Notes: generated by a model from the letters alone, not told the origin. 64,000 nt of DNA from Zingiber officinale (GCF_018446385.1 NC_055990.1:22129558-22193557); one strand, 5' to 3'; shown: positions 10,870-24,574, counted from the stretch's first letter. A program made the numbers and translations.

Positions 10870-13800
10870 TCAAACACCATGACCAGAAAAATTCAGCACC
10901 ATAACTTGCATTTTCTTATCCAGCTGAGCAAACCACTCCTTCACTACTTTGATTTCTTGAGATTGATCAGCAGCATCGACTAAATGCTCATGGTTTCTGT
11001 CCACAATTTCCTTAAAACTCAAGGGAAGAAGATTAACCAGAGCATTAATGATAGCAAGTTGGTTTGGAAGGCTGTTTTTCCCATGTAAAGAAGCTTTGAG
11101 CAAAGAAGATAAATTGCACCTCAGTTGTGAAACACCTATCTCCTGAAAACCTCCATAATCAACACCAAACCTGGACAAACAACAAACACCGGCAGGGAAA
11201 AACATCAGTTCCGATGAAGTTTCTTTAAGGTAAACATAACACAAAATATAACCAAAAATCATGAAGACGACAAAAATAAGAATAACAGATCAATGAATAT
11301 ATAATATAACATCCTATGAAAAGTGTAATTGCCAAAAAAAAAGTGAGATGATAGAATATATTTAAAAGCCTAATAATGATAGTATTCAACCAAGGTTCAA
11401 GTTTCATCTTTTTCTTACATATGAACTTCCCAATTGATGGATACATGCACCCACGGCCAAGACAACCTATTGTGCAGGCATCTCATGTCAATATATATGT
11501 ATATATACCCTGCAACAGCCTAATTAGTTTTATGCAAAGGTGAAATTGCTATTCACTCTTAGTGAAATGATCCAATCCTAAATTATAGAGCAGGTTTATC
11601 CAGATGTATCGGCTAATATACACAATGATTTCTTGGAGAGAAAAAGCCTGTATAATCCTGTCAAATCTGCAGGCTCCAACCAAAACCTCCATTCTCTTCT
11701 TGCTACAACTTCCCAATTTTGATCTATGCAGTGAGTGACCTCCTCTCCGTGTTGTTTTTCTTTTGGCATCTAGCATCAAAAACATGTGTGGCAAGCGTAG
11801 ATGGTTGGATGTATGGTGATTGCCAAAGGGATTGTTGTATACCCGTGATGGGCTTAAGTAGTCATGGTGGGTTTTCAGCAACTTACTTCCTGCTCTATAT
11901 AAAAGGTATTCTGTTTGTCCATGAGCAATTTTTTTCCTGATGGTTAAATTTAGATTAGGAATGGAAGTAGTTGTTAATGTAAGAATAAGGAAAGCATACC
12001 TTCCAAGTTGACCAATCAAAACCACAGCAGCAATTGAAAATTCACTTGATGGACATAATTTTAGCATTGCAAGAATTCGTGGTAGAATATTGTCAGATGT
12101 CCATTTCCAACCCTGCAACAAAAATACCACAAATTTTTTAACTTAATTGCCAACTCTAATGATCTGATGGATATGATAACATGAGAAAGCAATTTCATAT
12201 ATCTAGAAGAAATAGAAAAGGAGAAGTCTCAAATCATTGACGATCAGACAGATAGCTGATGTACACAGCTCAAGGGTCCTGGTAAATAATCATTTTACTA
12301 CTGCAAGTAAAAGGTAAATTCACAAAGTATATGAGCATGTGCAAGAGGAAATACTGGTTTTGACATTAACAGAGAAATGAGATTGTCTATAAGTATCTGA
12401 ACATGTGCAGGACGGAATAGTGGCTTTGACTTTAGCAGAGAACTGAGATTGTCTAGGAAAAGCAACCATGACACATGATATATTAAGACATCCAAGAAGG
12501 TTGCAACAAAGTATCTGAACATGTGCAGGAGGAAAATAAAGGCTTTGGTTTAGCAGGGAAATGAGAATTGCCTAGGAAAAGCAACAGTGTGAAATAATAT
12601 ATTGACATCCCTGAAGATTGCAACAGAGAATAGAGATCCACACAATTATGTGATTGATTAACTAAGGTAAAAGGCAAAATATAATGTAAATTCTCATGAA
12701 TAAACAAATTATTCCATCATAAGAGTGTTTGTGGCTGCTAATGTGAAATGTAAGAAAATCAAGGTTCGAGTAATCGAACAAACATCGTTGTGAGAAAATC
12801 TGTTAACTCTAGGCTACATTCAATAGTCCACTAAAAAACTGTGTGGTTGCTATGAGGAAAGGAAAGTAGAAAAAAGTAAGCATGCAGATGGACTAGCAAT
12901 AAGATGGAAAATTATGATGGCAAACAAGTCATAGAAAGGTACCATGTAGAGGCTGAAAAGTTCAATTGCAGAAACAACATCAATGATGTAGCAGAGGGGC
13001 TTCATGGGAGCATAATCGGTTACCCTTTCAGGAGTGGAACTGGATGTTTGATCAGCATGACATCTGTGCTTAAATAACGCACATGAAGATTCACATCGAT
13101 TAGACTTGTCATGTACTCTTGAGCAATGGATGCTGTCTTCTGCACCATGAGAACTTTCAGCAATTGGTTCCCGTGACAAGGGAAATATAGAGCTCGTGGA
13201 TGAATTCCCAGAAAAAGCAAAATCATGCAGTATATCCATCAATGAAGAAGTGATTTTTTCTGTGCAAGCTATCTCTTTGGAGAAAGGACATTGTTCGCAA
13301 GGAGAAAAACTGATGTCCACATCTGAAGTCAAATGACCAGAAGGCATTGTTTCATATCCTTCCTCGAGAAGGGAAATGACTGATTTTAAGACAATTGCAA
13401 GAAAACTGTATTTCTCCATAGTAAAAAACTTCTCACCACTTACTAGAGCAAATATGTGCAATATCAACAAATTGCAACTTGTATCACATTTAAAGTGTGT
13501 AAGAACTTTATAAGAAGTTTCAACAAGAAATCCTATTTGGTCAAGCATAGTACAAATGGATGCACAAAAGATGCTAGTAGCCAACAGCTGATTGGTTTTA
13601 GCAGCATTCTGGGTCACAAACATGTTTCCACATTTCACATGAAAAAAATTGCTAGATAAAACTGAACATGATTGCTCAGACTCCACACCCTTGCACATCA
13701 AAATCCTTCTCTTGATAATAAAATCTTCTAGTAGGTCCAATAACATATCTATCTTGCAAACTTCTAAAAATAGCTGGCAAATTGTTGCATCAGAAAACAC

Positions 13801-16800
13801 TGCAAGAGAAATATGGGTTAGTTACGAATCACATGAGTTGTGGCAGCGGGATCTGTCTACATCAATACATGCCTTATGTTTTAAAAATAAACTGAATTAT
13901 CAGAGAAATTCTGTCAAGTATCATTCCAACTAGAGAGCCAGCACCTTAAAGAGATGGTTTAAAATAAAGTTCAGCAAAAAAAAAAGAATTGATTCTAAAC
14001 AACAGAAAAATTTGAGAGTGTATTTATGGGACAGCATAGGCAAAACAGTCTAGACTGATGAGAGATTTGTTTTCCATAAAATAAAAAACATGGAGAGATG
14101 CTTGACAAAAGATATAAGAAACACTTAAATAAAAGGTAGGGACAATATAAGTTTGCATTCGTCACAATATCCATCTAGAACACACTTGTTCATCCATGAG
14201 ACCCTTAGGATTTAAAAGTTATTTGTGAATCTGAAGAAATCTTCTATCATACAGCCCTAAGTCCTTTTCATTACGTTTATTATCTTCGCAAAAGGCATTT
14301 TGATAGACCAAAAGAAGATTAAGGTAATTAATGAGGCCAGAATCTTACATAGTGGTCTTCTATAAGCGCTTTATTAAGGAATTTAGTGCCATCATGACTC
14401 CTATAACAAGTTGCCTCAACGATGGTAGGAATATATCAACTCTAAGGCAAGGTGTTGCATCTTTTAGCAAAAAAAACTCAAAATCTAACAGAATTATGCA
14501 ACCTACGATAAAAGGTTTTATCATCCAGACCATCGGACATTGTTGTTTCTTACTCATGAATTCATCCTCTACATTGACCACAAGGCATTAAGTTTCATTC
14601 AATCTCAAGATAAGTGCTAAAAACTTAGATGCATTGAGTTCCTTCAGGAATACATTTTTGTCCTAAAACATTGACCTAGTATGGAGAAGCTCATTGATGA
14701 ACTAAGTAGTCATGATGTATCACATTACACACTTTTGACAAAAGACGCTGACCTATTTAAAGGTGTCCATCTATACTATTCCTAGGACTTCATGTAGATG
14801 ATTTAGGGTTTAGCAGGACACGTTAGAAAGGATAAGACCATCCCCTTGCATTGGATTGATTTTCCTGATCATTATTGCGAAGACATATTGCCCAAATTGT
14901 ATCACAATGTTGTACATGTCAAACGGCTAAGAAAACAAGGCAAAAAAAAAAAAAGTCATAAAAATTTCTGACAAAGATCAACAAACCTTTATCAATCTCC
15001 ACGGACAAAGATTTAGCAAACTGTAGAATATTACTGGCCATCATGCTTTCAGGATAAGCACGTAGTCTACCAGAAATGTTGCCCAACATCAATGAAAAGA
15101 AAACACAGACCTTTTCCCTGAAGCAAGTAGAGTTATTGAACATGTTATATGTTTAGCTTAAAGGCATATGTAAATCCTCTTCTGCTATAAAATCCAAGTT
15201 GACTAAATTTTTCATTGTATGGATTATGGAATCAATTAACTTACTCTGGTTGGAGCTCTAACAGAGATTTTAAGCTCTGTAGGACTTCAACAATACTGCA
15301 GTCCACCTGAGAACTTCTAAAATTTTGAGATGCAACGATATTTCTAGCTTGAACTATTCGTGATATGCTTTCATCCTTGCAATCTGAAAAGACGACACAG
15401 CACCAGTTTGTATTTTCAAGCGATGCAGTGTTTCCATGTGGATTTTGTACCTCCTGGCTGGCAGCTAAATGCACACGACTGTCACTTCTGGCCACTACAT
15501 TGGAATTTGAAATTTGGTTGTTGTCAACTTTTCCAGCACCAAGAAAATCATCTGGGGTTTGTCACAACATCATGATCAGTTATGATAAATCCTGGATCAC
15601 TAACAAAGGATCACAAGCTACAAAAGTATTACACTACTCACCACCTATGATATTACATATGTTCGCTTCTAGCATAACTTGGCAATCTTCAATTGCTTTA
15701 CCAAAGTCAAATTTGTCCACAGTTTAAGTTACATAAAAGGGCCCAGTGTGTACATATCTGAAACCACCCTTCATGTAACTTTTTGTTATTGTTCAATTAA
15801 CTCTCATACTTTTGATTCAATTTTTTTTTTTACTTTTACTCTAATTATTTATTCGTCCAAATACAGAATTCAGTAAACTTTAAGCATGTATTTGCCAAAT
15901 AAACATATCTTCTCTGATTGTTTGCATCCGATATAAATGGTACCTAGTTGCTCATATGTAACAACATTTTTATTTAAACTCTCCTAATGATTACGAACCC
16001 ACATATCTCAACATCCACATCTCTGCTACATAATTTTGTGCTGTTTGTAACTATCAAATACATTGTCTAAAATATGTCATTAGCTTAGTTGGAGGAATAT
16101 AATACATCTTGCAATATACCATCTTAAATTTTGATTCGATGACTGATTATTCCAAAATTTTAGACTGTTAGTATAGAACCCACAGCATTTGTACACTATT
16201 AACACTCACCCCCACATGTATCTGGAAAAACTCCAACATCTGCACTGCTTTAGTTAGTCGCAGAAATTCTTTCTAATAATTGACACTAGCAAGATTCAAA
16301 GGCATAGCCTCTTTACTCCAATACCATGTTGAATTTGCATGAATCACAAATTTTAAGCTATAAAGAAAAGATCACTAAAATTATTAATTACTGACACTAG
16401 AAGGATTAAAGTTATGACCTCATACTCCAATACCATGTTAAATTTGCATGAATCACTAGTTAAAACTTAAGCTATTGAGAAAAGATCTAAACAAGCAATA
16501 TACTTTTAAAAACCATTATCCACGTTGACAAATGGATCTTCATCTATACATTATAACTTCACCAAGTTATGTAGTAGTACTGGTGATATAAATAGCATTA
16601 CCTGACATCAGAGATTGGCCAGCAACGGTTACCACCCTGTCACAGAATGCCCTTCCAACAGCCAGAGACATAGTCTCCTCATGGTCAAATTTTTGTACAC
16701 TTTTTTCAAGAGGCTCAGTATTGTGTAAATCTCTCTGAACTATAAGAGCACAATTAGGTTCTGATTCTTCAGAAGTATGAACAAAACCTTGAGTACATTT

Positions 16801-19800
16801 TGAAACTAAAGGTTGAATCTCATTTTTGTTTAAATCGCTCTGACTTTCAAGAACAGAATCAGGTTCTGAATCTTCAGACGCATGAATGACACCTATAGCA
16901 TCCTTTGGTACTGGAGGGTTTGGTGTCAACAATTCCAACTTGTTTGAATTAATTTCCAAGTCAATAACATCAAAATAGCGACAAGGTTCGCAAGTAACTT
17001 CAGATATAGGTTTCCTGAAAATGCTGTCAACCAAACAGTGAGACTGATCCTTTCCTCCATTGGAAATTCTGATTTCAGGTAAAGTAGGTGAAACAGGCCT
17101 TTCAACTGCTTCCATGTACCGTCTCTCATCATCCTCATTATCCAACATGAGCAGAGTCATGCAATCCTGCAAATTTATATTCTTAGAACAAACAAAATCA
17201 GCCTGATTATCACTGATAGCACCAATATCCTCTTCTCTAGTTGAAGGATTAACTTCCTTCATTATGAGTGATATAGATGATGATTTATTGGCATTACATG
17301 ACACCATAGGGTAATTGTTCTCTGATTGATGCATTTGACCAGGATTAGAACATTGTAGACATGATGTTTCCTGCTTATCTTTTGAGTTCTTCAGACTTCC
17401 TTGAAACTTTCCACACATACCATTGTGAATTTCAGCAAGTTGTCCTCTCCAATTATTAGAAGTTTTTGGGATTCCATTTTTTGCATGGGAATTTGGTTTG
17501 GGAAGACCGACAGGATTTCTGATTAGCTTTCTTCCTGTTGGTAGTTCTGTTTTGCCAATATGAAATTGTTTATCCTTGTCACTTAATGATTTATCCAATG
17601 TCAATGGATCCTGCTTCCTTGTTTTCTTGCCATTGACATCAACTATGTTACCCGTAGCTTTCTTTCCTTCTGAAACAGATGTGAGTGGATCCTTATGAAA
17701 ACCTGTATTCTTATGACAGGATGATTTATCTAATGCCCCTGGATCCCTCTTCTTCCTTTTCTTGCTACCAACATGAACTTCAACACTATCTGAAACTTTG
17801 TTTCCTTCAGAAACAGATGGCAGTGGATCCTTATGAAAATGTTTATCCTTATAACAGAACGAATTATCTAGGCCCAGCAATTCTTGCTTCTCCCTTTTCT
17901 TTCCATTAACAAAAAATACTCTATCTGTAACCTTGTATTCTTCAACAACAGGCCTTTTGTCTTGTGTATTGCGGGTTGCTAAAAATACAGCATCTATTCC
18001 CTGTAAACTCATCATATCAGAACAAGTTGCAGAAGTGGAACAGACTGTAGAGCTCTGTTGCTTGTTTCCAAAAGAATTTCTACCAACAGACTCCAGTGCA
18101 AACTGAGTACCTGCAATTGATCTTATGCACTGTCCTCCAGATACATCAAAATGAGAGCATTTTCTAAACGAGCCAGGGCTAGAGGGTGAACCTTTGTACA
18201 ACTTGCCCTGTAGAAGATCACTCTCTGAACTATGAAGTGCTGATCGTAAATTTAATTTAAGATCTGATCCATCAACCTGCAAAAAAATCATTGTTTTTAG
18301 GGCAACAGAAAATGATGAAAAATTCAATACATATACACTGAACATGTATAATCACTCGACTGATTGAACTTTATGAGCCAAAAAACAAGATATGAACTAA
18401 ATGCATGAAGATTTTCCTAAGAAAAACTAAGTTCAAATGTTAAAACACTAGGAAGATTGAATTCTCATTGCTCAGAATCATAAAAATATGGAATCTCTGC
18501 CTGCAAATTAAGCTCTTGACAAGTAGCGTGTGATCAGGAAATCAGAGTTTCCTATCTCAACTTGGGGTTCTATTAACAATCTCATAACTAACTTGATCTC
18601 ATAAGAGTGGTCAAAACTATCTGAAGGTTCAGGTGTTTACCCTGCAAAGACGATGTATGCCAGTCAGCCCATGGTTAAACAAACAATCATCTACTGGAAT
18701 ATGAATAATCTTGAATCTAAAAAACTAGATTCAAAGTTAGCACTTACATGAAACACATCCAACATTAGCCAAATGCAACTTATGGCCTGAGTCTATCATG
18801 GCATGAAAGTTCAGGAGTAACAGCATGAACACTTTATAACATAATAATAACCCATTAAAAAAAATTAAAACCAGGGGCCAAACCAGCTTTCTGAGGTATG
18901 TCACAGTATTAGAACAAAAAAATGTTCAGAAACACAGATGACTTGGGAATCAAGAACAATTGAGCCATAAAATCAAATCACAAACAAGGATATATCATGC
19001 AGCATACATACATAAGATAGCCTCTCTATGCTTTTCGAGGATCAGACAAGTAACACAGTCAGGGGAAGAATAGGCTGTTAAAAGCAAAACCTTACTAAAG
19101 TACAAAGTGTTCCATCACTGGAACATGTGAAACACAAATAAAAAATTGTCACAAACCTTTGCAAAGCCGTGTGTACCTTCATTTCTGTGAGACAGTTGAT
19201 CACCAAGCATCTTAAGGTGACAAGAGAGTTGCATAAAGTCCTGCTGTACGAGATGTAATTGTTGGACAATAACCACCTTCTCCGCCTTTTCAAGCTTAAC
19301 CATTCTTTTTGCATATTTTACTCGTTTCTTTTCAAACTTGAGTTGCTGTTTAAGAGACCTGATAATACCCACTTCATCACTTGAAACTAGCTTCATTTTT
19401 TTGTCATGGGCAGACCCTAGATTTGACATGACCTTGTTTAACTTCTTTTCTAGGTCTTCTATTTTTTTATTCCTGTCCTCCAGCATTTGCTTCATACGCT
19501 CTACATTGATCTTTTGCTCTCTCAACTCTATGCATTGTGCTTCCAAAGAACTACTTAGCTCTTTAGATTTACCCCTCTCGAAATCAGCATGGGTCTTTTC
19601 TATCATAGTCTTATGCTTTTCTGCTTCAATTGATTTGTCCAGTTCCTGGGTTTTTGCTCTTTCCGTCATTAATTTTGTTTTGATGTCAGTAAGTTCAGTT
19701 CTTAATCTCTCCAAAAAAAGTTTAAGCTCCTCAGCTTTCTTTTGCTCAGTCACTGCTAGCTTCCTTTGTTCTTCAGCTTTCCTTTTCTCTGTTTCAAACA

Positions 19801-21309
19801 GCTTTTTCTCCATCGTTATTTTTGTTTTGGCATCAGTAAGTTCAGTTCTTAATCTATCCAGAGAAAGTTCAAGCTCCTCAGCTTTCTTTCGTTCAGTCTC
19901 TGCTAGTTTCCTTTGTTCTTGAGCTTTCCTTTGCTCTGTTTCAAGCAGCTTTCTTCCCTCTGCAGCTTTTTTTTTCTCAACTTCAGCTCTCTTCTTCTCA
20001 GAATCACCTCTTTCTTTCTCTTTTACAAGTTCTTCTTTCAAGAATTTTATCTCTACATCCCTTTCAGAGATACAAACATCCGGCATCTTACCATGAGCTT
20101 TAGTTTCCTGTTGGTGATAAGCAGTTATCTCAGCCTTCAAATCATAAATTTCCTTCTCCAACTTAAGTATGATACCTGGTTCTTCTTCATTTGCTTTTTT
20201 TCCAGGTTCCAAATCCTCATGTTGCTGACAAACTGAATAAGATAAGAATACTGAGCCATCAAGAGACTAGGGAAGTTGATCAGAAAAAATGGCCAGAATG
20301 AAACACAGAAGAAACAAGAGAATATTATTTATTGACATAGCATTTTCCAGTTGCAGGATAAAGCATTCAAAGTACCACTCAAAAGCTAGATGCAAGGAGA
20401 CACATTCTTTTGGAGCTGTGCATATCAGAAATGCTGCTCACGCAGAAGGTTTGGATTTCACACTTCATAAAAGAAAACAGATGAAGAAATACCACATATA
20501 TAGAAGGAGAAGTAACTCCGAAACTATGAAATTTTGATTTATGCTAACTTTGTGTGCATGATAATAAACCTAAATGCCAATAGGCTTCCTTCAAAATGGC
20601 AATGCAAACACAGGCAATATTTATGTTTCTTTTTATTATCCTCAAAAATTTCTTCAAAGTGGAATCATACCTAGTTATTCACTTCTACTCAGATTCAAAC
20701 TGCATAACCAGATACTGGTTATTCCTAAACATTTCTTTCAGCGTTTATCAATTGACTTTTTATAACTATTGCTAAAAATATCCTTGGTGTACTAATGACA
20801 ATGAGAAACAAGAGATGGATAATGGTTATTCAAGAAATGATTTCCACATTTAAGAAAAAATTTCTACAGCAAATTAAGATACAGAAAAGCCCTGCTAGTT
20901 GGTTGTATGTATAGAAAAAAAGTATGGTCTTACTGTTAGATGTAGCTTCTTACGATGAGACTTCATGAATCATTTTCATCAATTGACATAAATTGATTAG
21001 GGAAAGAAAATATGTACTGCGCAAATCTAACAAAAGTAGAAGAAAACGAATGCAGGTACCTTTTTGAAGCTTGGCATTCTCGCCTTCCAGTTTATCAACT
21101 TGTTGCTCGAGGATATGCACTGCTTGGCGAAGAGCATTCCTGCTTGCCTCCAGCTTCTGGAACTTTTTCTTAAGCTGAAAACAAAATGAAACATCAGAAA
21201 ACTGGTAGAGAACTACTGAAACTTAAGAAAACATAGTGCCGAACAGAGATTTAACCTTCGTGCAGCACGGATTCGAGGCATCGAAATCCAAGGCTACGTC
21301 CGCTGCCAT
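10870..21309 (-). CDS. MEE22: Large coiled-coil protein resembling EMB1611/MEE22 (1542 aa, nine coding exons)
   Basis: EMB1611/MEE22 proteins are essential in Arabidopsis embryos and for shoot meristem upkeep; the biochemical role is not established. Exons on the minus strand: 21309-21256, 21174-21060, 20232-19157, 18276-16602, 15551-15245, 15117-14987, 13799-12943, 12112-12000, 11170-10870. All junctions are GT..AG and every phase agrees, giving 1542 aa. The start MAADVALDFDASNPCC followed by LEASRNALRQAVHILEQQ is the feature I connect with the family. Residues about 57-415 are a long Lys/Glu-rich coiled coil with a 49-aa unit repeated. Residues 416-973 are Ser/Lys-rich, mostly disordered, with a 46-aa unit about three times (nt 17560-17940). 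The C-terminal 600 residues are more hydrophobic and may fold. Gene structure: strong. Family name: from memory, moderate. Confidence 0.82.
12300..12640. repeat. Imperfect tandem repeats in an intron of the large minus-strand gene
   Basis: Three diverged units share ATCTGAACATGTGCAGGA-like and GAGATTGTCTAGGAAAAGCAAC-like blocks at about 12325, 12393 and 12510, within intron 12113-12942. No coding content. Confidence 0.65.
14330..14940 (+). pseudogene. Decayed Ty3/Gypsy pol fragment (RNase H and integrase zinc region) inside an intron
   Basis: Lies antisense in intron 13800-14986 of the large minus-strand gene. Read on the plus strand with frameshifts, it shows FYKRFIKEFSAIMTPITSC (end of RT/start of RNase H), then THEFILYIDHKALSFIQSQ (RNase H), LLTKDADLFKGVH, and traces of the integrase HHCC region. 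These are typical chromovirus-type Gypsy pol blocks in the right order, with large internal deletions and several stops. No LTR is visible. It is much older than, and of a different family from, the Gypsy elements at the right of the window. Its right end is within about 50 bases of the splice donor of exon 15117-14987. Confidence 0.8.
16310..16490. repeat. Short tandem duplication in an intron
   Basis: Two copies of a roughly 115-bp unit at about 16315 and 16431; both contain ACTCCAATACCATGTT followed by AATTTGCATGAATCAC. Lies in intron 15552-16601 of the large minus-strand gene. Confidence 0.75.
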
Positions 21310-21640
21310 GGATAAAAAAGAGGTTGAACCCAACTCTAAACTAGGCGAAACGTTCGTCCTGTTTAGAGTTCCAGGGTACCGGCTCTCATTCTCTCAAGAA
21401 CCTCTAGGGTTTTCCGAGTCGGTGTGTTTCCCTAACAGAACATCGTGAGGCGAACACAATAGACAGAAGGGCGATCTGCGGAGCCTGATTCGACGTCGGT
21501 TATTACAAGAACTTCCCAACAGCTCGTGCTTCTCTTCAGGCGCAGGCTCCCTGTTGGTCTGCTGCCGCCTTCAGGAGGAAGAAGAACGTCGAAGATGAAC
21601 GAGGGTTTTGGAAGTAACAAGGGCAAAAATAAAAAAAACC
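21310..21640 (-). promoter_or_regulatory. Leader and promoter region of the large minus-strand gene, with a telo-box
   Basis: Upstream of the ATG at 21309 the sequence is less AT-rich up to about 21640. On the minus strand AAACCCTA (21412-21405) matches the plant telo-box core, which is common near transcription starts of genes active in dividing cells and fits an embryo/meristem gene. Use of the motif is inference. Confidence 0.4.
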
Positions 21641-22149
21641 TTCGTTATTTTTGTTTTGGTCGCCCCAATTTTGAAAAATATCGAAATACCCCTTCATTTC
21701 GAAAAAAAAAAACAATTATAAACTTGGCTAGTAAATGTGGAGATTAATGGGCCCAATAAGCCCACTTAAGCCCATCTCGTGAAGGCCTCCTATTAAAATC
21801 CGTTAATTAATTATTCTCGTAAAAATAATAATTTAACACATTTCCCTTTATTAACTCACTAATTATTTTTCATAATGAAATTTCAAATTAGTAATTTCGG
21901 ATTTACTAAATCTAATCTGATTTTACTTTGATCTATTAAGCAAATGAATATGCAAAATAGATACCTATTAATAAATTAAACAAAAAATAATTCATAAATC
22001 AGAATTAATCCCCTCTTTATTCATCTAGAAGATAATAGATATAATTTTAATATGGGATCACAATTATTAGTGCATTAAATATAAGATAGATTATCATACC
22101 ATAAACTTTTGTTATGCGCTTTATTAAAATAAAATTTTAATGTAAACAT

Positions 22150-22791
22150 TATAAACCTTTTAAAGTAGTTGATGTGCCTAGACAAAAAAAAAAATGAGAC
22201 TAGACAAACAAAAAAAGACTCGTCAAGTTACATTTATTTTGTCATTCTTGCATCCAAATAGTGTGATTAAAATAAGACAAAAGAGGAAGACCAGTAAGAA
22301 ACTAGGTCAATTATACAATAAAGATTATTTTATTTTATTATTGTACATTGTCTCACTTTTGATTAATAATTATACATATTAATAAGGAAATGAGATAGTT
22401 GATAATTGACATAATTAAGAACAATGAAAGCCAAGTCTTGAAGGCGACCCTTTAATTTCAAAATTATTTATGGGGTCATTAATTTCATATAAATGACTAA
22501 TTAGAAGATGATTAGTTTGTCATATTAATAATTTATTTATTCAAATTGACGAGCTCAAATATGAGTCTATTTTTCTCTGAGACCCCGCACTTCGTGCACG
22601 AGACTGTTACTTTATGCATGAGATTATCCTTTTATAGAGCTATTTATCAAAATTATTTAGAACAATTTAGTTAAAATTAGCTAAAAATACTACAATAACA
22701 CTTGGAATAAGGGTATTTTTATAATAAAAAATAAAAAACAAAAAACATGTATTTTGATATTTATTTTTTATATAACTTATATTATCATATC

Positions 22792-22831
<40 letters not shown>

Positions 22832-23290
22832 AATAAAAGTTTGACATAGACGTATAAACCTTCAATATATTATTAAAAATAAATCTAAATAGCAATTGTT
22901 ATAAAAAGATATTTGGTTTATATATTTGACTTGAGTTCATTTATTTTAATAAAATTGAGGCAAAAGCCAAAAACTCAAACCGAGTCAATTATACATATCA
23001 TTTTATAATTCTCATGTCAACTTTGTAGATATAAAATGAGATTAATTAGATGCAGGAACAAGGTGACCATTTCCATTAATGGTAGACAAAAAATGGACCA
23101 GGCAAAAAAACATATTTTATTATAGTAGACCGTTTCACTTTCATTAATAATTATATATATTAATAAGTAAATGAGTTAGTTGATAATTGACTTAATTTAA
23201 AACATTGCAAGTCAAGGTGACCCGGCCCTTTAATTTCAAAATTATTTATGGGGTCATTAATTTGAGATAAATGAGTGAATCCGAAGATAA
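22150..23290. repeat. Pair of diverged direct repeats
   Basis: Copies at about 22150-22500 and 23070-23290 share ordered blocks: TTAATAATTATA.ATATTAATAAG, AGTTGATAATTGAC, and CCTTTAATTTCAAAATTATT followed by TATGGGGTCATTAATTT. The period is about 780-790 bp. They may be two copies of one old element or its LTRs; ends could not be defined. Confidence 0.65.
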
Positions 23291-23540
23291 ATAATTGGTC
23301 ATAATTAATAGTTTGATTAATGTAATTGATGAGTCAAAACCATAAGGATAAGAGGGCCAACTCGCCCACGGACAAGGATGATTCTCACGCAACGAGGGTT
23401 CAAATATCACATTCAGCATTTTATGCGGAATTTGAATCACGGATGACGTTGGGGTGTCATGTTAGACACTTGCACTTCTCGAATTTACATGATGGCAGAT
23501 CTGTGGGATCGGACTATCCATCTCCAAGACTAGTTGGATC

Positions 23541-24358
23541 TAGGATTGTACACGAGTTAAGTTGAGTCAAACTTTGCGGTGTTCAAGCTTGTTTGATAAG
23601 ATAGCAAAGTCAAGTATAAAATGAACCAAGTTATTAGAATGATTATATTGTTCAAACTTGACTCAATTTTTTATGAGTTTGAATTTGACTCATTTAGATG
23701 TTATCGAGTTCTCAATTTAAACTTGTTTGAAATTTTTACATTGTAAGCTTGTTTAGATGATTATTAAGTTTGATAATATAAAATTTATCTATTCATTTTA
23801 AATTTTTCTTTATTTATTAGATCATTCATATTAGCTACCCTATCAATTCCCTAAATTTGTATTTCATAAATAATACTTCTCTAAATTTGGAGAAGGAAAT
23901 CTATTGCCTAAATATTAAAATATTATTTTAGTTTGGAAGAGAGAGAAATTAAAGAAAATGCATGGGAGTAATAAAAAGTAGATATTATATATATAGAGAG
24001 AGAAAATAATAAAAAAGTAGAAGAGGAAATAAAATAATAAAAAATAAAGATAATATAAATTTTAGAATAGTTAATGTAGTGTGTAGTGAAGAATGATTGT
24101 CTAAATTTAATAAAGTGAATAGTTTATTTTAAATTTTAGAAATATCATAGAGATACTGATGAGAATATTCTTAGAGTGTTAATAAAAATATTTATTGATG
24201 AATTTGGTTTATGAATATTGTTCACTAAGCATGCGTGCATGGGCGCACTTGTTTGTTTAGAGTGAGATGTTTATGTTTGTTTATTTAATAAACAAGTTAT
24301 TATTAAGTCGAATACTAAATTTAGTAACGAAGATTTGGTCTATTAATTTACCATCCTA
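23541..24358. mobile_element. Possible old non-autonomous hAT-like element
   Basis: The left end starts TAGGATTGTACACGAG and the right end closes with TTTACCATCCTA, whose reverse complement is TAGGATGGTAAA. This gives imperfect 12-bp terminal inverted repeats close to the TAGGGATGGCAA end of the hAT element at 33926. The flanking 8-mers GTTGGATC and ATTGAATG match at only five of eight positions. The interior has the low-complexity AGCTTGTTTGA.. style of many plant hAT derivatives and no transposase. Confidence 0.35.
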
Positions 24359-24574
24359 ATTGAATGGAATGCCCCGACATCTAAATTAAAACAAAAACAA
24401 AAAACAAAAAACAAAAAAAAAACGTCACTCATTCTTGAGTGCAAGTTAAGTAACCAAGAGTTAGAATTTATCTTCTAACATCATCATAAGCGTTTGGTCA
24501 ACTAATTATCCTATAAGAAGATCTACGAGCCAGCGACACCCAAAGAAAAGAAGCAAGAAAACTAAGGAAAGGAA

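Larger units (their letters stand above)
21641..24574. other. AT-rich intergenic region with old repeats
   Basis: No gene seen. It holds a diverged direct repeat pair (about 22150-22500 and 23070-23290), a TA run near 22796-22822, and a possible old hAT element (23541-24358). Short reading frames here have no recognisable domain and unlikely composition. Confidence 0.5.

Noticed and set aside
19338-19922. A 194-aa Ser/Phe-rich plus-strand frame opposite the coiled-coil exon
   Set aside because: It is the complement of Lys/Glu-rich coding sequence; Ser/Phe/Leu richness is the expected shadow of such codons, and the minus-strand exon fits splice phases.
23326-23565. A 79-aa plus-strand frame in the AT-rich intergenic region
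   Set aside because: No domain, no splice partners, and the sequence around it is repeat-derived.
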